From: JAHFDS01 sp964593795
GTDB lineage: Bacteria > Myxococcota_A > Polyangia > JAHFDS01
Direction: 5' to 3'
DNA: 64,000 bases
NCBI GenBank assembly: GCA_964593795.1
Contig: CAZQJC010000163.1
Location: forward strand, 14,302 to 78,301
Shown: positions 30,185 to 38,008 of the stretch, piece after piece
How the letters are laid out: each line of letters starts with the position of its first letter
How positions within the stretch are numbered: position 1 is the stretch's first letter
Position numbers and translations under genes: made by a program
The notes under the pieces: generated by a model
What the model was told of the DNA's origin: nothing
Databases searched by the model: none
The model's input: only the letters and a program-made list of their open reading frames with translations

Positions 30185-32538
30185 TAGCCGATGGTGCCGC
30201 ACTTGTTGGGGCCGCCGACGCCGCAGACGTCGGGGGCGACGCACTGGCCGCAGCTCGTCTGGCCGCCGCAGCCGTCGCCGATGATGCCGCACTCCGCGCC
30301 GACCTGGGCGCACGTGCGCGGGACGCACGGCGTGTTGCCGCAGCGACCGGGGACGCCGCCGCCGCCGCAGGTGAGCGGGGGCGTGCACGTGCCGCAGTCG
30401 AGGACGCCGCCGCAGCCGTTGCCGGCCGGGCCGCACTCGAGGTTCTGCTGGGCGCACGTGCGCGGGGTGCAGGTCTGGCCGCCGCCGCACTGGCCGGGGA
30501 CGCCGCCGCCGCCGCAGGTCTGGCCGGCCTGGCAGTTGCCGCAGTCGAGGACGCCGCCGCAGCCGTCGCCCGCGGGGCCGCACGCGAGGTTCTGCTGCGC
30601 GCACGTGCGCGGCGTGCACGAGGGCGCGTCGGGCGCGATGCACGAGGAGAGATCGAACAGCATGAACTCGATGATCTTCTCCTGCGGCGTCAGAGGGGCG
30701 ACCCGGCACTCGGTCGGGAAGCGCATGCCGCTCGTGTGCGGGAAGGTTCCGGGCGTGTCCGCCGTGACGTGGAAGTCGCTGAAGACGACGCGGCCGCACT
30801 GCAGGTCGCCCGGCGCATTGACGGGCGTGTTGAACGTGTAGTGCTGGATCGTCACCGGGTTTGGGCTCGAGATCCATTGCCGGGCGGGCGGCAGGGCCGC
30901 ATCGAGGTCGTGCCGCGGGTTGTAGATGCGGATGTGATTGGGCTGCGACGACAGCGCGCCCACGAGCCCGAGCCACTGCGCGAACGCGGCCCCCTTGGGG
31001 AACGACGTGTCGACGTCGGCGGGCATCGGGTCGGGCATGGGGAACGTCTCGTGCACCATCTGGCTCACCCACTGCGCGGTCGACTGGAACGGCATGATCC
31101 GGTCGAGCCAGCCGTAGTTCCAGTGGGTCGCGAAGACGCGGCCGCCGCTGTTCGTGTAGTTGACGAGCGCCTGGCCGTAGGGCGTCGAGTACGTGCGGTC
31201 CTCGCTGCCCTGGCAGGCGAGGATGACGAGGTCGTAGCCGGCGAGCGCCATCGGGTTCGCCCAGAGGTCACCCTGGTCGAGCGCGCCCGGCGTGGTGGCG
31301 CCGTTCTGCAGGTAGATCTGCACGCGGCCGTTGCCGCCCGGGGCGGTGAACTCGGCGTCGTCGATGCCGATCTTGCGCAGCACGCACTCGAGCGGGTCGA
31401 CGTCGCCGGTCATCATCGCCATGAGCGGGATGTCGCCCTCGCTCTTGTTGCGCGGCAGGCGCGTGAGCTCGGTGCCGATGGGGTTGTCCTGGCAGGCGGT
31501 GACGCGGGGGATCGTGACCTGGCGGCGCCAGCGGCCGAGCTGGATGACGAGCGGGATGTTCGCGCCGACGGGGACGTTCTCGAGGCGGAACTGGCCGTTC
31601 GCGCCCGTGACCGTCGTGACGAGCGGGTTCCCCGAGGCGGTGGCGCCGCACTGATCGCACGAGACGCCGGTCGGGAACGGCCGCACGGTGCCGTTCGGCA
31701 CGTAGACGAGCGCGTTGTAGAGCGGATCGGGCGTGCCGTACTGCGGGGGCGTCGGGGCGACCACGGTGCCGCTCACGGTCGTCGTGCCGCCGCCGGGGCA
31801 GGGGACCTGCTGCGTGCAGAGGCCCGTGCACGCCGGCATGCCGCCGTCGCGCGCGCCGCCGCCGCACACGTTCGGCGTGCCGCCGCCGCCGCAGATGTCG
31901 GGCGCCATGCAGGTGCCGCACTGGAGCAGGGCGCCGCAGCCGTCGGAGACGGGGCCGCAGTTCGCACCGACCTGCGCGCAAGTGCGCGGCGTGCACATGC
32001 CGCTGCCGCCGCCGCCCGCGCCGCCGTCGGGCCCGCCGCCGGAGCCGCAGACGCTCGGCACGCCGCCGCCGCCGCAGCTCTGGCCGGTCGCGCAGGTGCC
32101 GCACTGGAGCAGGGCGCCGCAGCCGTCGGAGACGGGGCCGCAGTTCGCGCCGGCCTCGGCGCACGTGCGCGGCATGCAGCTCGACGACAGCCCGCACTGG
32201 CTCGGCATGCCCCCGCCGCCGCAGGTCTGGCCGGTCGCGCAGGTGCCGCAGTCGATGACGCCGCCGCAGCCGTCGCCGACGGGGCCGCAGTTGGCGTTTG
32301 CGCGCTGGCAGGTGACGAGGCCGCACGCGGCATCCGCCGCGCTGGCCGAGCCGTCGATCGCGCCGCTCGACGCGCCCGCGCCGCTCGAGGCCGCGCCGCC
32401 GCTCGAGGCGCCCGAGCCGGCCGCGCCCCCGAAGCCGCCGAAGCCGCTGCCGAAGGTGCCGGCGGGGGCGCTGTTCGAGCAGCCGAAGGCGCCTGCGAGG
32501 GCGAGGGCGAGGGCGAGGCGGAAACCAGCGGCGATCAT
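30184..32538 (-). CDS. Cys-rich repeat lipoprotein with central ThuA/GATase-like region
   Basis: A 784-residue lipoprotein (lipobox LAGAFGCSN). After a Gly/Ser linker come three repeats of about 45 residues with the pattern C-x-P-R-T-C-A ... N-C-G-P-V-x-D-G-C-G ... C-G-T-C ... C-G-G-G-G. A central 390-residue part follows: a carboxypeptidase-regulatory-like beta domain (VSGTVVAP...ANGQFRLENVP) and a Rossmann-like region (YDLVILACQGSEDRTY, NSGGRVFATHWNYGWL) resembling ThuA/GATase folds without a visible catalytic triad. Three more Cys repeats finish the chain, so the core is bracketed by 3+3 repeats. Some 60 cysteines imply heavy disulfide bonding. SD AGGAG lies upstream of the ATG at 32538. 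Probably surface-exposed; function unknown. Confidence 0.85.
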   Translation of the reverse strand: MIAAGFRLALALALAGAFGCSNSAPAGTFGSGFGGFGGAAGSGASSGGAASSGAGASSGAIDGSASAADAACGLVTCQRANANCGPVGDGCGGVIDCGTCATGQTCGGGGMPSQCGLSSSCMPRTCAEAGANCGPVSDGCGALLQCGTCATGQSCGGGGVPSVCGSGGGPDGGAGGGGSGMCTPRTCAQVGANCGPVSDGCGALLQCGTCMAPDICGGGGTPNVCGGGARDGGMPACTGLCTQQVPCPGGGTTTVSGTVVAPTPPQYGTPDPLYNALVYVPNGTVRPFPTGVSCDQCGATASGNPLVTTVTGANGQFRLENVPVGANIPLVIQLGRWRRQVTIPRVTACQDNPIGTELTRLPRNKSEGDIPLMAMMTGDVDPLECVLRKIGIDDAEFTAPGGNGRVQIYLQNGATTPGALDQGDLWANPMALAGYDLVILACQGSEDRTYSTPYGQALVNYTNSGGRVFATHWNYGWLDRIMPFQSTAQWVSQMVHETFPMPDPMPADVDTSFPKGAAFAQWLGLVGALSSQPNHIRIYNPRHDLDAALPPARQWISSPNPVTIQHYTFNTPVNAPGDLQCGRVVFSDFHVTADTPGTFPHTSGMRFPTECRVAPLTPQEKIIEFMLFDLSSCIAPDAPSCTPRTCAQQNLACGPAGDGCGGVLDCGNCQAGQTCGGGGVPGQCGGGQTCTPRTCAQQNLECGPAGNGCGGVLDCGTCTPPLTCGGGGVPGRCGNTPCVPRTCAQVGAECGIIGDGCGGQTSCGQCVAPDVCGVGGPNKCGTIG

Positions 32539-32705
32539 GGGAGCTCCTGCGAATGACACGCCCCGAAAGTAAGGGGGGTGACATGTGGGCTGCAAGAGAT
32601 GCTTTTCAGGCGGGAAACTGCGTGTGAAGCGGCTCGCCAGGCCGGTGGCCTGGGTGAGGCGGCTCACAGAGGCGGCCGAGCTGCTGTGGAGCGCCCGCCG
32701 CAGGG

Positions 32706-32767
32706 TCGATCGGAGTGCGATCGATCGCGGGAGGGGCTCAGATCGATCGGAGTGCGATCGATCGCGG
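32706..32767. repeat. 25-base direct repeat, two copies
   Basis: Identical 25-base units at 32706-32730 and 32743-32767, separated by 12 bases, each with two CGATCG palindromes. The 37-base phasing (about 3.5 helical turns) would be compatible with paired binding sites, but may also be a simple duplication. Confidence 0.7.
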
Positions 32768-32790
32768 CCCGAAGCAGCAGGGGATCGGCG

Positions 32791-32814
32791 GTGGCCGCCT
32801 TTCGAGGCGGCCAC
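32791..32814 (-). terminator. Hairpin after the basic peptide gene
   Basis: A perfect 10-base stem, GTGGCCGCCT (32791-32800) and AGGCGGCCAC (32805-32814), with a four-base loop, starts 3 bases after the stop of the minus-strand gene at 32818. There is no T-run. It is the same hairpin that ends the dispersed structured elements, here without the rest of the element. Confidence 0.65.
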
Positions 32815-32817
32815 ACG

Positions 32818-33027
32818 TCACCGGTGGGCGCGGCGGTGCTTCCTGGCGCCCTTGCGGCCCTTGCGGTGGTGCTTGCGCTTGCCCTTGGCCTTCTTCGCCT
32901 TCTTGCGCAGCTTCCGGCCGCGCTTGCAGGCCGCGGGGGGCTCGGCGGCGGCGGCCTCGGCGACCGGGAGCAGGCCGAAGGAGAGGGCGACGGAGCCGGC
33001 GAGGAGCAGGTGGCGCAGGGTCAGCAT
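32818..33027 (-). CDS. Tiny secreted, extremely basic peptide (69 aa)
   Basis: A 69-residue protein: signal peptide (LLLAGSVALSFGLLPVAEA, with a signal peptidase I site near AEA-AA) and a mature tail of about 40 residues, more than half Lys, Arg and His (KRGRKLRKKAKKAKG, RKHHRKGRKGARKHR). One Cys precedes the basic stretch. SD AGGAG lies upstream of the ATG at 33027. No family recognised. Such a tail would bind polyanions (DNA, LPS, teichoic or exopolysaccharide) or act on membranes; both are inference from charge. It is followed by a hairpin and lies between a Cys-rich surface lipoprotein and a DUF4139 lipoprotein. Confidence 0.7.
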   Translation of the reverse strand: MLTLRHLLLAGSVALSFGLLPVAEAAAAEPPAACKRGRKLRKKAKKAKGKRKHHRKGRKGARKHRRAHR

Positions 33028-33121
33028 GCGGAGGATCTCCTGATCGATCGATGACATGGCGCGCGGGGCTTGGCGAGTTTTTGAGAGGGATCCCGCGGGT
33101 GGGGTGGGCGTCGTAAGGGGC

Positions 33122-35326
33122 ATGAGACGACTACTTCCGCTGTTTCTCCTGCTCACTGCCTGCGGCCCGAGGCTCACCACCTTCGTCCGCACCGACGAGG
33201 CGGCCCTCGGGCGCGTCGTCGTCTACAGAAACGGGATCGCCTACTACGAGCGCCAGGCGCGCGTGGTGGGCGACACCCTGTCGCTGCGCGTGCCGGCCGA
33301 CAAGGTCGACGACTTCCTGAAGTCGCTGTCGGTCGCGGACGCCAGGACGGGCAAGGCGCTGCCGGTCGCGTTCCCGAGCCAGCTCCCGGCCACCGACGGT
33401 CACGTCGACATGACGGTGCAGCTCCCGCCGTCGGGGCCGGTCGCGCCGGGCACGCAGCCCACCGCGCGCGACGTGGTGCTGTCGTACGTGACCGAGGCGC
33501 CGGCGTGGAAGCCGAGCTACCGCGTGACGGTCGGCACGAGCGGGCAGGTCGAGCTCGCGGGCTGGGCCATCGTCGACAACACGTCGGGCGAGGACTGGCG
33601 CGCGGTCAAGGTCGGCGTCGGCTCGAGCTCGGCCATGTCGTTCCGCTACGACCTGCACAGCATCCGCCTCGTGCACCGCGAGACGCTGCACACCGAGGAC
33701 ACGTTCGCCAAGGCGCCGCCGATCGGCGGCACGCTGTTCAAGGAGAGCGAGCGGCAGCTCGTCGTCGGCACGTTCGCGGACCAGGACATCCCGCGGCAGG
33801 CGGGGCACCCGGACATCGTCGCCGACGCGCTCGCGATGTCGGCGCCCGCGGACGAGAGCAAGTCGCGCGGAGCCCGCGGCCCGGGCGGCGCCCTGGGCTC
33901 GCGCGGCGAGGGCTACGGCAAGCGCGGCAACAAGAAGTCGCGCGAGCAACGCGGGGCACCCGCGGCGGACACCGCGGCCAGGGAGCCCGCCGCCCCGCGG
34001 ACGGCGCAGCCGGCGCGAAAGCCCATCACGAACGACAACCAGCAGGTGCGCGCGCTCGCCGAGTCGCTCAAGAACCGGCGCGGTCGCATCGTCATCGAGG
34101 GCTACGCCGACCCGGGCGAGGCCGACGCCGAGGTGCACGCGCTCGATCGCGCGAACAACCTGCGGAACCAGCTCATCCTGGGCGGCGTCGCGCCGGGGCA
34201 GGTCGAGGCGGTCGGCCGCGGCGTGCAGGCGGGCCAGCGCGCCGGCGTGCGCGTCGTCGAGAAGCCCGAGGCGCGCGTCGCCGACGCCAAGGTGGCCGAG
34301 GACGCGCCGCCGGTCGGCGAGAGCCACTTCGAGTCGGGCGCGCCGATGACCGTCAAGCGGGGCACGAGCGCGATGGTGTCGATCGTCCAGGGCGCGGCGC
34401 AGGGCGAGATCGTCTACCTCTACGACGCCGAGACGCGCGGCGGCGACGGCCGCTACGCGTTCCGCGCGGTGCGCTTCAGAAACCCCACGGACTCGACGCT
34501 CGAGACCGGCCCCATGACCGTGTACGGCAGCAAGCGCTTCATCGGCGAGGGCCTGACCGAGGCGATCCCGCCGAAGGGCATCGCGCTCGTGCCGTTCGCG
34601 CTCGACCGCCAGGTGGTGGTCGAGAAGAAGGGCGGCGACGAGGACCACATCTCGCGGCTGGTCAAGCTCGTGCGCGGCGTGCTGACCGCCGAGGTGCAGC
34701 ACGTGCGGAAGATCGAGTACAAGCTGCAGAACCGCTCGCACGCGGTGGCGACGGTGCTCGTGCGCCACACGGTGGGCAAGGGCTGGACGCTCCAGAAGGC
34801 GCCGAAGGCGAGCCTGCAGCTCGGCGACGCCCGCGTGTTCGAGCTCGAGATGCAGCCCGGCGAGACGCGCACGCTCGCGCTCGAGGAGCAGACGCCGATG
34901 ACGCGCACGCTCGACCTGCGCTCGCCGGTCGGCATCGACCTCGTGCGCCTGTGGCTCGAGACGCCGGCCGCGGACGCGAAGGTCGCGGCGGAGATGAAGC
35001 GCCTCGTGCAGATGCACGGGGACATCGCGGTGCACGAGCAGGCGATCGACCACCTGCGCCAGCGCGGCGAGGAGTTCCGCGCGCGCCTCGACGAGCTGCA
35101 CGGGCAGATCATGTCGCTGCAGATGGTTAAGACCGGCGGCACGCTGATGGGCCACCTGCAGACGAAGATGAAGGAGATCTCCGAGCGCGTGCAGTCGAAC
35201 ACGCTCGCGATCGTGGACCGCCAGGAGAAGCTGATGGTCGCCAAGGTGCGCTTCGCCGACGGCGTCGCGGAGCTGACGCTCGACAAGGCCGGGACCGCGA
35301 AGACGACCGTGGCCTCGACGATGTAG
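33122..35326 (+). CDS. DUF4139 lipoprotein with OmpA-like insert
   Basis: A 734-residue exported lipoprotein (lipobox LLLTACGP, Cys14). The first 200 residues and the C-terminal 400 match the DUF4139/mucoidy-inhibitor A-like pattern: VVVYRNGIAYYERQARV, KVDDFLKSLSV, SYVTEAPAWKPSYRVTV, ELAGWAIVDNTSGEDW, NPTDSTLETGPMTVYG. Between them sits a low-complexity Arg/Gly segment and an OmpA-like peptidoglycan-binding motif (RIVIEGYADPGEADAEVHAL, then RANNLRNQLILGGV). This suggests an envelope protein holding a complex to the cell wall. A C-terminal coiled-coil (about 630-710) is visible. Family function is not established. Confidence 0.85.
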   Translation: MRRLLPLFLLLTACGPRLTTFVRTDEAALGRVVVYRNGIAYYERQARVVGDTLSLRVPADKVDDFLKSLSVADARTGKALPVAFPSQLPATDGHVDMTVQLPPSGPVAPGTQPTARDVVLSYVTEAPAWKPSYRVTVGTSGQVELAGWAIVDNTSGEDWRAVKVGVGSSSAMSFRYDLHSIRLVHRETLHTEDTFAKAPPIGGTLFKESERQLVVGTFADQDIPRQAGHPDIVADALAMSAPADESKSRGARGPGGALGSRGEGYGKRGNKKSREQRGAPAADTAAREPAAPRTAQPARKPITNDNQQVRALAESLKNRRGRIVIEGYADPGEADAEVHALDRANNLRNQLILGGVAPGQVEAVGRGVQAGQRAGVRVVEKPEARVADAKVAEDAPPVGESHFESGAPMTVKRGTSAMVSIVQGAAQGEIVYLYDAETRGGDGRYAFRAVRFRNPTDSTLETGPMTVYGSKRFIGEGLTEAIPPKGIALVPFALDRQVVVEKKGGDEDHISRLVKLVRGVLTAEVQHVRKIEYKLQNRSHAVATVLVRHTVGKGWTLQKAPKASLQLGDARVFELEMQPGETRTLALEEQTPMTRTLDLRSPVGIDLVRLWLETPAADAKVAAEMKRLVQMHGDIAVHEQAIDHLRQRGEEFRARLDELHGQIMSLQMVKTGGTLMGHLQTKMKEISERVQSNTLAIVDRQEKLMVAKVRFADGVAELTLDKAGTAKTTVASTM

Positions 35327-35334
35327 GTGTATCC

Positions 35335-35352
35335 TCCCTCCCCCTGGAGGGA
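35335..35352 (+). promoter_or_regulatory. Hairpin sequestering the Shine-Dalgarno of the DUF2059 gene
   Basis: TCCCTCC (35335-35341) pairs perfectly with GGAGGGA (35346-35352), which includes the Shine-Dalgarno of the ATG at 35356; the loop is four bases. It lies directly after the DUF4139 stop (35326), so translation of the second gene could depend on opening this hairpin. Confidence 0.55.
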
Positions 35353-35355
35353 CCC

Positions 35356-35787
35356 ATGATCCGAACGATCGCTCGCCTCGTCTTCCCGCTCGCCCTGCTC
35401 TGCGCCTTCGCGGCGCCCGCCCACGCCGACAAGAAGGACGACATCCGCAAGCTCCTGCGGCTGACGGGGTCGGGGGACCTCGGCAAGCAGGTCGCGACGC
35501 AGCTCCTCGGCACGTTCAAGGCGCAGAACCCGAAGGTCCCGCAGAAGTTCTGGGACGACTTCGCCAAGGAGATCAAGGCGGAGGATCTCATCGAGATGGT
35601 CGTGCCGATCTACGACAAGCACCTGTCGCACGAGGACATCAAGGTCGTCATCGCGTTCTACGAGACGCCGACCGGCAAGCGCTTCGTCAAGTCGCTGCCG
35701 CAGCTCACGCAGGAGTCGATGGCCGCGGGCCAGAAGTGGGGCATGGCGCTCGCGCAGAAGGTGGTCGACCGGCTGCAGAAGCAGTAG
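35356..35787 (+). CDS. DUF2059 periplasmic protein
   Basis: A 143-residue protein with a classic signal peptide (LALLCAFAAPAHA-DKK). The mature part matches DUF2059: LLRLTGSGDLGKQVATQL, FWDDFAKEIKAEDLIEMVVP, YDKHLSHEDIKVVIAFYETP and GKRFVKSLPQLTQESM. The family is helical, often found next to envelope genes, with no known biochemical role. It is 29 bases after the DUF4139 gene and probably shares its mRNA; its ribosome-binding site can be folded into a hairpin. Followed by repeat copy C. Confidence 0.9.
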   Translation: MIRTIARLVFPLALLCAFAAPAHADKKDDIRKLLRLTGSGDLGKQVATQLLGTFKAQNPKVPQKFWDDFAKEIKAEDLIEMVVPIYDKHLSHEDIKVVIAFYETPTGKRFVKSLPQLTQESMAAGQKWGMALAQKVVDRLQKQ

Positions 35788-35820
35788 GCGCGTTCGAGCC
35801 GCAGGGGGCCGGCTCCACCT

Positions 35821-35959
35821 CTCGAGGCGAGCGCAGCGAGCCGCAAGGGCGTAGCGAAGCGCAGCGAAGCGAAGACGCAGGGTGGGGGGCCCGCGAGCCT
35901 GTGGCGAGCGGGGGCGGGGCGGCGCGCCCCGCCTGGTGGCCGCCTCCTGAGGCGGCCAC
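35821..35959 (+). repeat. Dispersed structured element, copy C
   Basis: Full copy next to the 3' end of the DctP-like gene. It has the conserved block GCAAGGGCGTAGCG, the internal stem at 35890-35912, the GC palindrome and a perfect 10-base terminal hairpin (35936-35945 and 35950-35959, loop CCTG). It nearly fills the space between the DUF2059 and DctP genes. Confidence 0.75.
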
Positions 35960-35966
35960 TCGCAAC

Positions 35967-36956
35967 TCAGCGGCGCTCGATCGAATCGAGCAGCGCGCGG
36001 AGCTGAGGCGTCGCGCCGTGCCGCCACTCCGTCCGCACGGGCAGCGCGGCGCGGGTGAGGCCGGCGCGCACCGGCGGCGGCAGCGACGCGACCGTGACGC
36101 CCATGCCGCCCAGCTGCGAGAGCAGCGTCTGCTCGAGCTGGCGCACGCGCGCGTAGCTGTCCTTGCTGAGGTCACGGTCGTAGGCGAGGAGCTTCTGCGC
36201 GAGCGGCTTCGGGAGCTTGGCCACCGCGGACGGGCCGGCCACGATCACGCCTGCCTGGTACATGTGGCTCGTCAGCGTCAGGTGCTTGATCATCGGCACC
36301 CAGCCCGCGGCGAGCATCCACACCACCGAGCCATCGAACGCATCGACGGTGCCGTCCTCGAGCGCGCGCGCGACGGCGGGCAGGCCGATCGGGTGGTGCT
36401 TGACGCCGAGCAGATCCCAGAGGCGCGCGTGGAGCGGCGAGGGCTGCGAGCGCAGGCGCAGGCGGCGCAGGTCGGCCAGGCTCTGGACGGGGGCCTTGCT
36501 GCCGATGTGGCGGAAGCCGACGTCGGTGGTCCCCAGGACACGGTAGGCGCGCTGTGCGATCGCCTTGCCCAGGGCCGGCAGCGCGCGCCCGAGCGCCCGG
36601 TCCACCTCGGCGAGGTCGGCGAAGAGGAACGGCATCTCGAGGACGCCGAGCTCGGGCAGGGCATCGACCAGCGACGAGGAGCTGCCTGCGTAGATGTCGA
36701 GCTTTCCGCGCTGGAGCTGCTGCGCCGTCTCGAGCTCCTCGCCGAGGAGGCCCGAGAAGAAGAGCTTGATGCGGACCTGACCCTTCGAGGCCTTCTCGAT
36801 GCTGCTCGCCATCTGCTGGCAGGCGTCGGCCCAGGGCGAGCCCTCGGGGGCCGTGCTGGCGAGGCGAAGGACGATCGACTCGCCGGCGCTCGCCTCGCCG
36901 GTCAGCAGGGCGAAGAGGGCGAGGGCGGCGGCCAGGCCGTGCCGCGGGCGAAACAT
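35967..36956 (-). CDS. TRAP-type (DctP family) solute-binding protein
   Basis: A 329-residue periplasmic binding protein with signal peptide (LALFALLTGEASA-GES). DctP hallmarks are visible: VLRLASTAPEGSPWADAC, GKLDIYAGSSSSLVDALPEL, EMPFLFADLAEV, the ligand-binding Arg region LRRLRLRSQPSPLHARLWDLLG and VDAFDGSVVWML. The neighbouring genes do not include DctQ or DctM permeases, so it is an orphan binding protein, perhaps used by a transporter elsewhere or as a sensor partner. It is 19 bases downstream of the gene at 36976 and may be co-transcribed with it. Confidence 0.88.
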   Translation of the reverse strand: MFRPRHGLAAALALFALLTGEASAGESIVLRLASTAPEGSPWADACQQMASSIEKASKGQVRIKLFFSGLLGEELETAQQLQRGKLDIYAGSSSSLVDALPELGVLEMPFLFADLAEVDRALGRALPALGKAIAQRAYRVLGTTDVGFRHIGSKAPVQSLADLRRLRLRSQPSPLHARLWDLLGVKHHPIGLPAVARALEDGTVDAFDGSVVWMLAAGWVPMIKHLTLTSHMYQAGVIVAGPSAVAKLPKPLAQKLLAYDRDLSKDSYARVRQLEQTLLSQLGGMGVTVASLPPPVRAGLTRAALPVRTEWRHGATPQLRALLDSIERR

Positions 36957-36975
36957 GCCCTCACCATAGCGGAAG

Positions 36976-37911
36976 TCAGCGCGTGAGCACGATTTCCCGC
37001 GTGGCGGACAGCTCGAAGGGGACGTCGCCCGTGGCGGTGCGGCGCAGGCCGCGCGTGCTCACCGTGAAGGAGTAGCTGCCCGGCGGGAAGGCGGCGCCCA
37101 TCGGGTTGTTCGTGTCGGAGGGGCCGGACCAGTTGCGGCCCATCCACTCGAGCGCGCCAGGAAACGAGCCCGGCTGGAGCGTGACGGGCGTGGTCGGCGG
37201 CGCGGGGCAAAGGCCGGTGTCGCAGAGGCAGTAGCGCTGGCCGTTGCCGCTCACCGAGGCGGCGATCGAGAGGCCGCTCGGGCCGGGGCGCTCGCACCCG
37301 CCGGCGTCCGAGGGCAGCGGGATCACGTCGGGCGTCGTCGCCGTGACGCGGACGGTGTAGGGCAGGCGCAGGCCCTGCGCCGCCTGCGCGAGCGTGAACG
37401 TGCAGCCGAGGCCCTCGAAGGAGATCTCGACGGGTGGCGCGTTGGACGTGCCGGCTCCCGAGGCGCCGCAGGTGCGCGCGGCGTCGGGGGACGAGCCGCC
37501 GTCGCCGGGAGGGCCGCCGTCGCGGCCGCACGTCGGATCGGGGAAGGCCTCGAGGCGCGTCCAGACGCGGCTGCGGCATGACCAGAGGTTGCAGAACTGG
37601 CAGCGGTCGGAGCAGTCGGCCGGGCAGATGAGGCCCTCGGTGCTGCAGGGCTGGCCCTCGACGGGATTGCGGCACTCGGGGTTGGCGTCGACGGGATCGG
37701 TGGCGTCGAGGTCGCGCCGCGCATCGGGCCGGCGCGGGCCGTCCGGGACGCGGGGGCCGTCGGGGACGCGGGGGCCGTCGGGTCGGCTGGCGCCGTCGGG
37801 TCGGACGCCGCCGTCAGGCGGGGACGCGCCGTCGCGGCCGCCCGCTGGGAGCTTGTCGGAGCCGCAGCCGAGGAGGCCGGTCACGGCGAGGAGGAGCAGG
37901 GTCGTCCGCAT
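36976..37911 (-). CDS. Lipoprotein with DGPR/DGG repeats and Cys-rich domain
   Basis: A 311-residue lipoprotein; the ATG at 37911 gives a proper signal peptide with lipobox VTGLLGCGSD. Next comes an Asp/Pro/Gly linker (VRPDGASRPDGPRVPDGP), then a short Cys-rich segment (NPVEGQPCSTEG, ICPADCSDRCQFCNLWSC), another Gly/Asp linker and a beta-rich C-terminal region (SFEGLGCTF, RVTATTPDVIP, SYSFTVSTRGL). The Cys cluster resembles those of myxobacterial secreted surface proteins. A GTG 18 bases further upstream is possible. I cannot assign a function; 3' neighbour is the DctP-like gene. Confidence 0.75.
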   Translation of the reverse strand: MRTTLLLLAVTGLLGCGSDKLPAGGRDGASPPDGGVRPDGASRPDGPRVPDGPRVPDGPRRPDARRDLDATDPVDANPECRNPVEGQPCSTEGLICPADCSDRCQFCNLWSCRSRVWTRLEAFPDPTCGRDGGPPGDGGSSPDAARTCGASGAGTSNAPPVEISFEGLGCTFTLAQAAQGLRLPYTVRVTATTPDVIPLPSDAGGCERPGPSGLSIAASVSGNGQRYCLCDTGLCPAPPTTPVTLQPGSFPGALEWMGRNWSGPSDTNNPMGAAFPPGSYSFTVSTRGLRRTATGDVPFELSATREIVLTR

Positions 37912-38008
37912 GCGCGCCAGCGCTTGCACGCGGGGGACCAGCCGTGGTCGGCGAGATCTCGCGGGGATGGGCGGGATCCGGCGCGATCGGCGACACAGGG
38001 TGGCACGG

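Larger units (their letters stand above)
32539..32817. other. Intergenic region with direct repeats
   Basis: 279 bases between two minus-strand genes. It holds the probable promoter of the Cys-rich repeat protein (AT-richer near 32560-32600), a 25-base direct repeat (32706-32730 and 32743-32767, built of GATCGATCG-type palindromes) and the terminator-like hairpin at 32791-32814. No gene is supported. Confidence 0.6.

Noticed and set aside
29059..32556. Long plus-strand open frame (1165 codons)
   Set aside because: It crosses the real hydrolase gene in another frame, the dispersed repeat and the antisense of the Cys-rich repeat protein, with no domain structure.
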